Assembly (NCBI RefSeq): GCF_905220365.1
Contig: NC_061138.1
Location: forward strand, 12,167,814 to 12,231,813
Length of the DNA stretch: 64,000 nt
Direction of reading: 5' to 3'
From: Vanessa cardui
Lineage: Eukaryota > Arthropoda > Insecta > Lepidoptera > Nymphalidae
Positions 42,104 through 52,965 of the stretch are shown piece after piece. The notes below the pieces were generated by a model. That model did no database searches. It was not told where the DNA came from and saw only the letters and a list, made by a program, of their open reading frames with translations. The position numbers and the translations under genes were made by a program. The first letter of the stretch is position 1; every line of letters begins with the position of its first letter.

Positions 42104-45100
42104 ATGTGATGATGTCGAAGGTGAAATTCAACCAATTCCTCGGAACTTTCTCCATGATAAATGGATTACGATAATTTGTCGTAACGACATTATACAAACC
42201 AGCCGTAATACTAGTGTGCTAGTTAAAAACTTAACTCTTAAGAGGCTTGTTTGCTTCGAAATAAAGTAAGAAAATTAATTCAACGAAACAGTCCCGAGAA
42301 ACACGTTCAAGAGCACAAAACTTTTATTTGATTTTCTACTCGTAAAATATATTTATTCTGAATAAATTTTATATCATCTTTAAATTAAGATTGAATTTTT
42401 ATTTACTGTTTATTATGAAAACAAATTTATGAAGTTTCTATTAACTTATTTTTAATTTTGGTATAAATGTTGCAAAGTTATTTAATTTCGGGAACCACAC
42501 AATTATTACGACGAGGTCTTTCGTTGAACTATTAACGTGGCGTGGCCTATGCACATTGGCAGACGTATGGCCTGACCTATTAGGAGTTTTTTATTTTTTA
42601 GTTATCAACTCAAAATTGTTTCCTATAACAATTGTTTCATTAAATATTGAGTAGGATAATATCCTTTTTAATGAATAAATCTTATTCCAAGCGATAAATA
42701 GCGCCTAAAACAAATTTAAAAGTATTCTGATGATTTTTATAAAAATTTGTTTGGTTTTAGTATCGTATAAAGTTTATGCAAGCCTGTATCCATTTCTTTA
42801 AAAAAAACATCAAAACGTCATGAATCCCTATTAAACATTTCCTGTGCATTGAAACAATTTTAACATATACAATCACAATAAGGGTAATTTGGGCTAATGC
42901 TAACCTATCAAATCACCTAGCTGATTTTATTATTCAGAAATAGAAATAAAAACTCAATATCAGTGCGCTATCATTCATGGTACCTAAGATTCTATTTTTT
43001 TTTTATAATTCCTGAATTGAATGAACACAGCCAGGTGGACGGTAAACGGCAATCTCCATTTAACAAAATGCTATATCGTTCCGCGCGTTAACATCCTCGT
43101 TAAACGTTACTATTCCACTCTCGTGAATTGTTAGGTAATTTTATGTGTTCTACTAGCTGTCCGTCCTGACTTCATTCGTACGGTCACCCCTACGTTCACA
43201 GAAAATGAGTCAATTAAGTTTAAATTTCGAAATATTCTCTTAAATTTAGTAAAATTTTCGAACCATTCGAGCCTTTGGTTTCAGAGAACTCGTAGTCATT
43301 TTTACATATTTTTAAATAGCTTCATCGGTGTATTATATATATTGATAGAATATGCAAAGTTAAAAGGGTTAGTAATAAGGTTACATATTAAATTCAACAA
43401 ACAAACTTGAGATTTACGTATACCATGCTATTTGCTGAAAGCTCAGTTATATTACGCACTACTTATAGATCTTTATTTTTAATCCAATAATATTATATTA
43501 AACCTCTTGCATCCATTTCAATTTTACTTCTAAGCTTTCCATGAAACCTTCTTCTACGTTTAATAAATAAATTAATAACTATAAAATAAATTTCCATAGA
43601 GAATATCATAGATTATTTACGGTATCGTCACGTCAATTTCAACTTTGTCCAATTCCACGATATATTTTTTTTATTTGGCACATTGTTCAGTGTTCTCTTG
43701 TAGTTGGAAAAGACTATATACGATAATGTCCGTTGCTAAAGTACTACCTGTCATAATATTAATTTACCCTCCTAAAATTGTATATTATACAATACTGGAA
43801 TTCGTCGTAATAAATGCATGAAAACAAATAAATAGATGTAGATATGAGGTGTCATAGCACAGTAGGGATGGAAAGATTGCTTGATTTGATACAATATTCG
43901 CTACATAATAATAATAACATACGTGCGTAACATAACATCTTTTGTCTCATTTTTCGAGTGATTTCGAAAAGGGACGGAAGTGTGTATAGTTGTTGAAGAA
44001 ATATGTGATTGGGCCAATCATGAACACACACTAGTTGAGTTGGCAGTTAAGTGCTACTGTTTTTAATGTTGTTGTTTATTACCCACATGACGAAGGATAT
44101 CAGATGTTACAGATTTTGTTCATATTCGACTTTATTTTTTTGAATATTTACACATAACGACCATCAGGTACCAGATCCAATCGAAACTATCCAATGAAGA
44201 ACATAAAACAATGAAATCGTTCCAATGAGAAGGAATTCCATTGGATACACATGTACAGAAGATTTATAAATAAAAATAATGTAATATGAAAACGACTAGT
44301 ATCAGTTGTTTTAGAAAAGACGATACTGTCATTTTCAAAAACTGGTACTACGTGCCGAACATATTTATAAGATAATACGAGCGCATGTGACTGCATGTTC
44401 CAACGATTTCCTAGTGGAGTAATTTTCGTGTGAGGCATATATTTATCGTTATTCATAACCAAGTCTTAACTGCAAAGACGGTGGATAGAAATGATCTTAA
44501 TAAAAGCATGCTGTATGATATCTTAGCATACTTGGATACATGATTAGTTTAGTAACAATTCCAACAAGATACATCGTGGTTATTCGTGCACACACAGAAA
44601 ATATTTGCACACTTGGTCATTTTTCGCGTCTGGAGCTGGCACGTGATAGAGTTGAGATCACGCTAAGGCAAGCGCAGTCGTGCGTCCCATAGTGGGGAAT
44701 TAGAAGGCCAGGATAAAAAATTCGAGCTGCTAAGATCAAATCGGTTGGCTTTGGAGGCTTTCCTCAAGAGGTATTTTTTTTTAATAATTGTAGTTTAAAC
44801 ACCATAACATCGCGATGTTTCTTAGTCAATAGAGTTGTATCTCAAACAGTTTTACATAACATAACATACCATTACCTCAATGTAAACTAATGTGTAGTAT
44901 CAATTATAGAACAAATTATTCCTGACTATTGTAACAGTGTCTTAAATTTGTTTAAAAGTTATTTAACATTTTTTATTTGTGATATCTAGGGACGTAAGTA
45001 CATAACATTCAATAAAGAAGTAAGTAAATAAATACAGAATACAAAAAAAATTGTTTAATTATTTATTTAAAACGCCAGCGCTACTGAATTAATTCCAGTT

Positions 45101-46021
45101 AAACTTTTTATAATAATAGAGTGTAAATAAAACGTCAGTAGCAAGTCACTTGTATAGAATAGACATATCTTTCAAAGAGTATTTATGTCCTTTTCGGAAT
45201 AAGTCTGTAAATAAAACATTGCTTTCCATTTATTCTTGATAAATTGGCGTTCTTCCAACTTATATCGATCGTGACGTCACTGTTAATGTTATATTTCATA
45301 AGAAAGGTTCCGTAGAATACGGATTTGTTACGCCTTGTTTTTGATGGATATCTCGTTTCCTGGATACGTTTCAGCGAAGTCGAAGTAACTTAGTGTCGTT
45401 TTACGTCCAATATAACCAACAATATTCCTTAAACTATGATTAGTTTTCATCGGTTTCAACTGGAAATAACCGGTTTAAACATGTTATTGTTTTTAATTCT
45501 TACGTCTTATACTGAGATTGATATAAACAATTCTGCGATATACCTATTATTGCCATGGATAAAGTCTGTATACGTTCCCCTCCTCTTAAAAGACTTGAAG
45601 TATATTCTACCATGCACCGTTCACAGATCTTCTCACTTCTTCTTCTTCTACTTCTTTCACAAAACCACTTAGGCTGGATTATAAAAGGATAATGTATAGA
45701 TAACGCAACATGAACACAATTTATAAACTTTTGAAAAATATTTTGCGATCATATGTTACTACAAAAGAATCGCTTTTAAACGCTCCAATAATGCCGGTAC
45801 CAAACTTCCTTTAGATACAAAGAACGACGAGATCGATCGAGCTCTTTCTTGTTATTTCGCTTGGTCGCATTAGTGTGGCCGTAGCTTTACGGATGATTTT
45901 GCGTGGCTTCCGCTTTATTTGTTCATGTATATGTTACCTTTTGTATCTAGGTGGTGGTTTTATTTGTACAATGCAAAATAACGTATTGAGATTTTCATCA
46001 TTGTTTAAATAACCTATATGA
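42104..46021. other. Long stretch without supported genes or repeats
   Basis: AT-rich and unique-looking. Small frames (for example 44187-44462 minus and 45436-45672 plus) have no recognisable domains. A GC-richer patch at 44620-44770 is unexplained. Confidence 0.45.
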
Positions 46022-46140
46022 ATATTATGAATGTGAAAGTAGCTCCGTCTATGTGTCGCTCTTTAACGATTAAACCACTGAACCGAATTTCATGAAATTG
46101 GTATGTATGTATGCAAAGCCGCAGGCAACTACTAGTTTGA
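46022..46140 (+). repeat. Rep-F copy
   Basis: It contains gtgaaagtagctccgtc, cgattaaaccactgaaccg, gccgcaggcaac and tactagttt. Confidence 0.62.
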
Positions 46141-46186
46141 TATATGATAAATTAGTTTGAGAAGAAATTAAGAAATTAGAGAATTT

Positions 46187-46485
46187 GAGAGTCGAGATGG
46201 CCCAGTGGTTAGAACGCGTGCATCACCGATGATTGCGACCCAGGCAAGCACCGCTGATTTATGTGCTTAATTTGTCTTTATAATTCATCTCGTGCTCAGC
46301 GGTGAAGGAAAACATCGTGAGGAAACCTGCATGTGACAAATTTCATACAAATTCTGTCACATGTGTATTCCACCAACCCACATTGGAACAGCGTGTTGGA
46401 ATATGTTCCAAACCTTCTCCTCAAAGGGAGAGGAGGCCTTTAGCCCAGCAGTGGGAATTTACAGGCTGTTGTTGTTGTTGTTGTT
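46187..46485 (+). mobile_element. SINE-A, full length, (gtt)n tail, short target duplication
   Basis: It has cgagatggcccagtggttag and cggtgaaggaaaacatcg, through to cccagcagtgggaatttac and (gtt)n. It is flanked by GAGAATTT at 46179-46186 and 46486-46493. Part of the head around the B box is deleted. Confidence 0.86.
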
Positions 46486-46493
46486 GAGAATTT

Positions 46494-46994
46494 TGCAGTA
46501 CACGTTTTTGAAGGAGAAAGGTCTCCAAGTTATTGGACCTAATTGTATAGATTGGCAACACTTGTATCCAAGGAATGCCATTTTTGCATGAGGGATAAAT
46601 TAGTATTTTTAAAAGAAGCATTAGCGTAAACAGTGATAAATCTCATTGCCCGTTTTATATTTTATAAGTTTACTGATAATTGACTTCTAAGCCGTATGTG
46701 TGTCTGTATGAATATGTTTGTGTATGCGTCTGTGTGCCTATAGCGTTCTTTGTTAAAAATAAGTTATGATGATTTTTTTTTATTAAACTGATTCTTATGA
46801 GTAATATATTTGATATAAAAGCGTTCACAAAGGGCTATGCTCTTCAACACAAGTGCTATAAGCCAGGCATTCAACTTTAGTACTCCAGTGGATTAGAGGG
46901 CCTCAAGTTCAAGTTTATAGTTGAATTTATTTTCAGGATTCTTGTGAGTATTTTATTAAATGTTTGAAAAAAGTTTAGGAATTAATTCAAAAGT
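46494..46994. other. No gene or clear repeat
   Basis: AT-rich sequence; nothing recognised. Confidence 0.5.
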
Positions 46995-47148
46995 CTAAAA
47001 TCATTCAAAATTTATTCAAGTAGACTTTTGCAAGGACTTTTGAATGGTCATTTAAAAAACTATATTAAGTAAGGGACCATGGGTTCACAATGATTGATAG
47101 ATTCTATCTAAAAGTACCGGTAAGAAATTTAGTTGTTAGAAGACTCTT
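46995..47148 (-). repeat. LINE-D 3' end, diverged
   Basis: It contains tttattcaagtagacttttg, ttttgaatggtcattt and gtaccggtaagaaattt. Confidence 0.6.
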
Positions 47149-47288
47149 TTCTGTCATTTAATAATACAAATTGGGGAAAGTCGGTTTCTCAATTTTATTG
47201 AATATTTGATGTACACTCTGGTATAATTGCTATTTAATAAAAAGCGGTTTTGCGTTGCTGTCAATTTTAATCCGAGGCAGATGAATAG

Positions 47289-47406
47289 AGTAAAAAGTAA
47301 AGTAACAGCCTGTAAATTTCCCACTGCTTTCATAAGGCCTCCTCTTCCATTAAGGAGAGGATTTGGAACATATTCCACCACGCTGTTCCAATGCGGGTTG
47401 GTGGAA
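47289..47406 (-). repeat. SINE-A 3' part
   Basis: On the minus strand it reads ccaccaacccgcattgg, gagaggaggcctt-like sequence and ggctgttactttactttt. Confidence 0.82.
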
Positions 47407-47909
47407 GAATAGAGTCATAGCTAATTAAAATTACATATATAAAAACATTGAATACAATTCATATGTAATTGTTAATATAAAACATACATAATGTATAAGA
47501 GTATATACATCATTAGGGATACCTTCTTTAACTCCTAATAATATAAGTAAAAATACGAATAGAATTGTATTTAGTGTTGTTAGATTTTACTTACACAGAA
47601 TAACAAGTAAAGTTAAATAAAACTCGAAAAATAGGGCAACTGTGCCATTGGTAAAATCTACATACAAGTTAATAACAATTATTTCTCACACAGGAAGAAA
47701 TTTGAAACACGTAAGTGTGGGAGCTACATAAAAGTGTTAATACCCTCCCAGGTGGGGTGAACGGACTGCAGTCGATACGGGTGCAACGAACTACCAGTGG
47801 GTGACTGGGGCTTCAACACATATATAGATATACATTTATGTATTACAATAATGACGAGGCGAATATTACTGCGGATGAAATAAACTATTCGGTCGGAAAA
47901 AATATGCGA
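47407..47909. other. No gene; GC-richer patch at 47730-47815
   Basis: The patch (caggtggggtgaacgg onward) differs in composition from its neighbours; it may be an unclassified repeat. Confidence 0.4.
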
Positions 47910-48185
47910 AATATAATTACGTACATATTTTATATTATATTAATAGCGACCCGCCCTGGCTTTGCACATATAAATAATTTATACAATATGACTGATGATA
48001 TAATTAGGAATGATGTAACTTTTTATTAGTAAATATATTTTAGGGTCATTTCGGGTCATTCCATTCGGGTTCTAAAATTAAGCGTACATACATATAAGTA
48101 TATATACTTTTGAGTATTGTTTTGATTATAAGTTATTAAATATTATAAAAAAGTAAAGAAAAGTAACAGCCTGTACAGCCAATAA
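47910..48185 (-). repeat. Inverted copy of the 40.5-kb segment, plus SINE-A 3' end
   Basis: On the minus strand: ggctgtacaggctgttac (SINE-A end), atatttaataacttataatc, gtatgtacgcttaat and agccagggcgggtcgc. Confidence 0.75.
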
Positions 48186-49021
48186 AACCCTACAGTATAT
48201 CTATCAAAAAACAATACGAGAATACTTTATAACAAATATGTTTTTTACAAATTACCTTTTACACAATAATATACTGGATCAATCAAGGGGCTCGTATCGC
48301 TTCTTTCTTTTGATTGTTGGGGCAAGGGCACCGTGGCTGACACCGGCTCCAAATATACCAATAACTATAACTACATGATATAATCGTTAAGCGACTTTTA
48401 AGTAGTCTAATATTTTTCATTTCATTTAACTTAGGAAGACTCTAAAGAATATGTTGAATACGCAATTATTTTTATTACTTTTTCGTGCATATTCATTTGT
48501 TTTAAAATAGTGTTTTGTTTGAAGTCGGTTTTTCTTTTTGTTAAAATTTTATTTATAAGCGTGTGTCTGTCAAATCTTGCTGACGTCATACTGAGTTGAA
48601 TTTTAAATCAATGTTATTCCAAATTCAAAAAAACTTTTGGAATATATCCTTAACTTTTTTTTATGTTGAAACAAATTTCGGAATGGCACTAACCAAAAAG
48701 TTTGGTTTGCTGAAACGCAGATAGAATGTCGACATTTAAAACACAGAGTTGGCACTTTTAGTACGTTTCAGTATTTGAATTACTACGTTGGAACAAGTGT
48801 CAACCGGAAGCATTTTCGGGTGTGAGTGTACCGTGTAGTTGTGTACACCACTCAGTTGATTGAGTTGGAAAACATACATTTCGTGCTGGAGACACAATAG
48901 GATAAATTAGAAGATGGATTTATATTTTAAGTTTTATTTTATACGGAGAATTTAAGTCTGTTTCTATCTTAAAGAATCTTTTATAAAATTAGTAGCAAAG
49001 AAGCTTACATTAGGATTTAAT
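48186..49021. other. No gene or clear repeat
   Basis: AT-rich. Short GC-richer runs, such as gcaccgtggctgacaccgg at about 48330, are unexplained. Confidence 0.45.
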
Positions 49022-49095
49022 ACAAAAGTAACTACTGTATTTCGTGTCGGGTATTCTTGGTAGAATCTTTATTTCAAACCAGTAATCGTTTTTAT
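49022..49095 (+). repeat. LINE-D 3' UTR fragment, diverged
   Basis: It contains aaagtaactactgtatttc and ttcttggtagaatctttat. Confidence 0.55.
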
Positions 49096-49449
49096 ATTTA
49101 TTACAATTATGAAATCTACTTTTGTTTCACATTAAAAATAACTCCAGCCCCAATCATATTAAAAAAAATTCTTCAAAAAAATTCGATATATGTGTAGCTT
49201 CCATATATGTCGAACATATTTTTTTTCTATTATTTATTTTCAAATCTATTAATAGTTACTATATAAAACCAATTATCATAAGAAAAAAAGTATTGAACTG
49301 TTTTTACCTTTTTTCACTGATTCGTACCAAATTCCATCGATTTCGGTTCTCTGGTTCCGCCGTGGAAGAAAACAAACAGAAAAACAGGCAAACAGAAATA
49401 GATGAGACATAAAAGAGACACTTTTTACATTTATAAGATTAGTATACAT

Positions 49450-50028
49450 TTTGAATATTTGGCGGTCGAGCATATGGGCCATCTGATTGTAAGTGGTCAC
49501 CACCGCCCGTAGAACGCTGTAACAACAACAAACAACAACAGCCTGTAAATTCCCACTGCTGGGCTAAAGGCCTCCTCTCCCTTGGAGAAGGTTTGGAACA
49601 TATTCCACCACGCTGTTCCAATGCGGGTTGGTGGAATACACATGTGGCAGAATTTCTATGAAATTTGTCACATGCAGGTTTCCTCACGATGTTTTCCTTC
49701 ACCGCCGAGTACGAGATGAATTATAAAGACAAATTAAGCACATGAATCAGCGGTGCTTGCCTGGGTTTGAACACGCAATCATCGGTTAAGATGCACGCGT
49801 TCTAACCACTGGGCCATCTCGACTCTACGACGACGCTGTAAGAAATATAAACCATTCCTTATATCGCCAATGCGCCACCAACCTTGAAAACTAAGGAATG
49901 GTTATGTCCCTTCTATCTGTAATTACACCTGTAATTACACTGGCACAACAATACTATTTGGTGATAGAATATCTGATGAGTGGTGGTACACATCTAGACG
50001 AGCTTGCACAAAGCCCCACCGCCAAGTA
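49450..50028 (-). repeat. Rep-B split by a SINE-A insertion
   Basis: Rep-B occupies 49450-49522 and 49833-50028. The two pieces join cleanly into one copy if the SINE-A and one copy of ACGCTGTAA are removed. Confidence 0.82.
49523..49832 (-). mobile_element. SINE-A, full length, nested in Rep-B
   Basis: On the minus strand: gtcgagatggcccagtgg, ggtgaaggaaaacatcg, cccgcattggaacagcg, cagcagtgggaatttac and (gtt)n. ACGCTGTAA flanks both sides (49514-49522 and 49833-49841). Confidence 0.88.
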
Positions 50029-50429
50029 AAATTCATAAATTGTTTCAATATTCCAAGACCTCAAAAACAAAGTTAGCTAAATATGCACCCCTCGACAGAC
50101 TCATGAATTAATTTAAAGACTTATCATCTCACGGCGATATTGACATCTTCCACGATAACAAAACTAATTTTGTTAATCTTTCAAACGATCTCGTTGGAAC
50201 GATCTCATAGCTTATTAGTTAGATATTTCATTTAATTTATTACATTTTTCCTTGTTACGTTTACACTTAAATTAAAAATTTATTTTTATATTTCGATTAT
50301 ATTTTTAAAGTTGTTTATAGATTTAAAGACGTATCATTTTCTTATACTAGTTGATAATATTAAGTGTTAAAAGTAATTAATAAGTTGAAGCTGTAACATC
50401 TTAATAAATATATAAATCATCATAATAAT
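50029..50429. other. No gene or clear repeat
   Basis: AT-rich sequence; nothing recognised. Confidence 0.5.
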
Positions 50430-51040
50430 CATCAACAGCCTGTAAATTTTCCACTGCTGGACAAAGGGCCTCCTCTCACTTTGAGGAGAAGCATTGAGAA
50501 GCATGGAGGATGGAGCAGGAGGTTTCCTCGAGATGTTTTCCTTCACCGCCGAGCGCGAGATGAATTACAAACACAAATTAAGCATATGAATATACAGTTC
50601 CGTTTCTATAATAATAAAATTCCGCAGACATTTTTAACTTTGCCGTTTCTTAAATTCAAATAGTTTGTAAAAAATACATTGGTAAAAAAAGCAGATTATT
50701 CGATACAAGATTTAATAGATGATAAAAAAGCGTGGAGTTAATACCTTTTGACTTCCAAGCAGGATATATTAATTTAAATAATTGTGTTAACTAACATGAC
50801 TTTGTATTTTTTAAATGTTGAAAAAGAGTAACTACTGAGTTTCTTGCCGGTTCTTCTCGGTAAAATCTACTTTCCGAACCGGTGGTAGCTTCACTTCATT
50901 GTAAAATGACGATTCAAAAGTGCTTGTAAAAGCCTACTTGAATAAAGTTTACTTTGATTGATTAATTGAGTGGTGCTAGCCTGAACCCGCAATCATCGGC
51001 TAAGATGCACGCGTTCTAAACACTGGGCCATATCGTCTCA
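50430..51040 (-). repeat. SINE-A split by a LINE-D insertion
   Basis: The 3' half is at 50430-50595 (cagcctgtaaattttccac to caaattaagcatatgaat) and the 5' head at 50968-51040 (agtggtgctagcctgaac to cactgggccatatcg). It also lacks part of the middle. Confidence 0.8.
50596..50967 (+). mobile_element. LINE-D 3' end inserted in SINE-A
   Basis: It encodes RFYNNKIP and LTLPFLKFK, then the full 3' UTR (ttgacttccaagcagg, cgaaccggtggtagcttc), aataaag and gattgattaattga. It lies in opposite orientation to the host SINE-A. Confidence 0.8.
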
Positions 51041-52249
51041 ACTATATAAATGTCAATGTAAAAAGGAAATAACTCAAAGAAGGGTTTATTGAGCACACGA
51101 CGTTTTCAGCAAAGTATGACAATTTATTTGATAAGTGTTTATTTTGAAAACTGTTCTATAAAGGATTTCTTAAAATTAAGGTCGATATGAAATTTCGTAG
51201 ATCTCAAATAATAAAAAGTGACTTAGCCGAGCACCGTCTTGGCGTCGTCCCAACATTTTTAAAATGAATTTTTATGTGAAAATAATAAAGATTAAATACA
51301 CTTCGAGACTTGGATAAGGCTTGAAGGGTTCTTGCTAATGGTATCATCTAGTTACTTAATCTTAAAAATTAAAATATATACTCGTATAAATTATAATTTT
51401 CTTTTCAAAGGATAAAATAAAAAATATTGAGCGCTGAGACTTGTTGACATTTAGGCAGAATACTATTTAAAAACAATTTTCTTGAGCTGATATAACTGTG
51501 TATCGCGTATGTTGAAAAATATTTCAGTAAAATGTTCGTAAATTCCGAAACTGTTTAACGATAAAATAAAGATTAAAAAATGCTCTTCATATTCTTATTA
51601 AATAAATTAATTTTTATTCTGCCTAATTTTAATTATGAGCAAGGTAATTAAAACTCTTTAATGCCCACCCTACACAAACAACATTATAGGCATAAGATTG
51701 TGGCAACACTGAAACAAACCATTTCGTTCTAGACTTCGTATAAATTCCGAACACAGCCAATGGATTTATTCAAGTGAATATTTAATCCTATTTGCATTGG
51801 TTTGCTCTAGTCTAATACAGATTACAATATTGTATTTCAAATTTACATTCGTATAAATGATAAAATATGAGTCTCTGTTGCCGGCTTTCAAATATAACAA
51901 AATCGACGAATATCAAATGAATCGTTATTCACCCATTCAGAGTAACATTAAACATAAATAATATTAGTCAAGTTCAAAACATTTTTATACAAATTGACAT
52001 TTACAATATTATTTCACGATCTTTGAGTCGAGATTACCTACGAGAAAGTCAATTTGTATGTGATTTTTATTGGATGATGAAAATTACAGCTCGTTAGCGA
52101 TAGATGACGTGGATTGAATGTGTCGAATTTCTTAATCGCGCTGTCTAGATATTCGAAATAAAATACGCCTTCAACTATTCACCCGAAGAAGGAAACACTT
52201 CACATGAAAGCGCCTCGAAGTAAAGTATCTTAATGATACTGGATATCTA
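51041..52249. other. No gene or clear repeat
   Basis: AT-rich and unique-looking. Confidence 0.5.
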
Positions 52250-52312
52250 CATCCATCCATCCATCCATCCATCAGCCCATTTCCGTCCACTGCTGGACAT
52301 AGGCCTCTTCCA
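52250..52312 (-). repeat. LINE 3' tail (second LINE family) with (catc)n
   Basis: It reads ccatccatccatcagccc, ccgtccactgctggacatag and gcctctt, the complement of the 59055-59143 copy. Confidence 0.65.
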
Positions 52313-52680
52313 TTATATCTACATACATACTAATGTACATACATATACTATGTGTCTAATTTAATAAAGTCCTATCAGATGTGAGTCCATCAATCCATAT
52401 TGGAGCAGCATGGGAACAAACGCTCAAACCTCTTCCAGAAAGAAAGACGATTTTATCCCGGCTGCGGGATGTTTATAGGCATTTACTATAACTTCTTACT
52501 GTAGGTCATTAGTGAAGAAAAACGTTGTGAAAAAACCTGTAAATTTCAGATGCAACTTAGCCAAATTTATTTATCCAGTCTGCTTTTTTTTGACATTGCA
52601 GAGCAAGCTCCAAGGTGTCTCTTTATAGTAGAGCATACTTTTGCTCAGCAGCAGAACACTTACAAGGTGTTATGTAACTT
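52313..52680 (+). repeat. Very diverged SINE-A fragments
   Basis: Stretches such as ccatattggagcagcatgg and gaagaaaaacgttgtg keep the SINE-A motif order but are heavily mutated. Confidence 0.4.
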
Positions 52681-52894
52681 TTAATTCCTAAAATGTTCTG
52701 TTCTGTTCTATTCTGATCGGACTATCTATTTAATTATTCCTTAATGAACGTCTACACGAAATCTAGTAATCGCTAATTTCAAGTATCACAATCCGATCGT
52801 GTATTCGAAATTCCGTTTTCAATTTGCAAGCATTTCAGTATGTAATTAGTAGTTAAAAGTGAAAGAAGAACTAGAAACTGGTAAATAAAAACAT

Positions 52895-52965
52895 TTAATT
52901 TTCATCGAAATTCTGCCACATGTGAATTCCACCAACCCGCATTGAAACAGCGTGGTGGAATGCAC
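52895..52965 (+). repeat. SINE-A middle fragment
   Basis: It contains ttcatcgaaattctgccac and ccaacccgcattgaaacag. Confidence 0.75.

Noticed and set aside
46302..46487. Frames shared between several loci (46302, 49439, 2665, 63333)
   Set aside because: All are translations of SINE-A copies and have no coding meaning.
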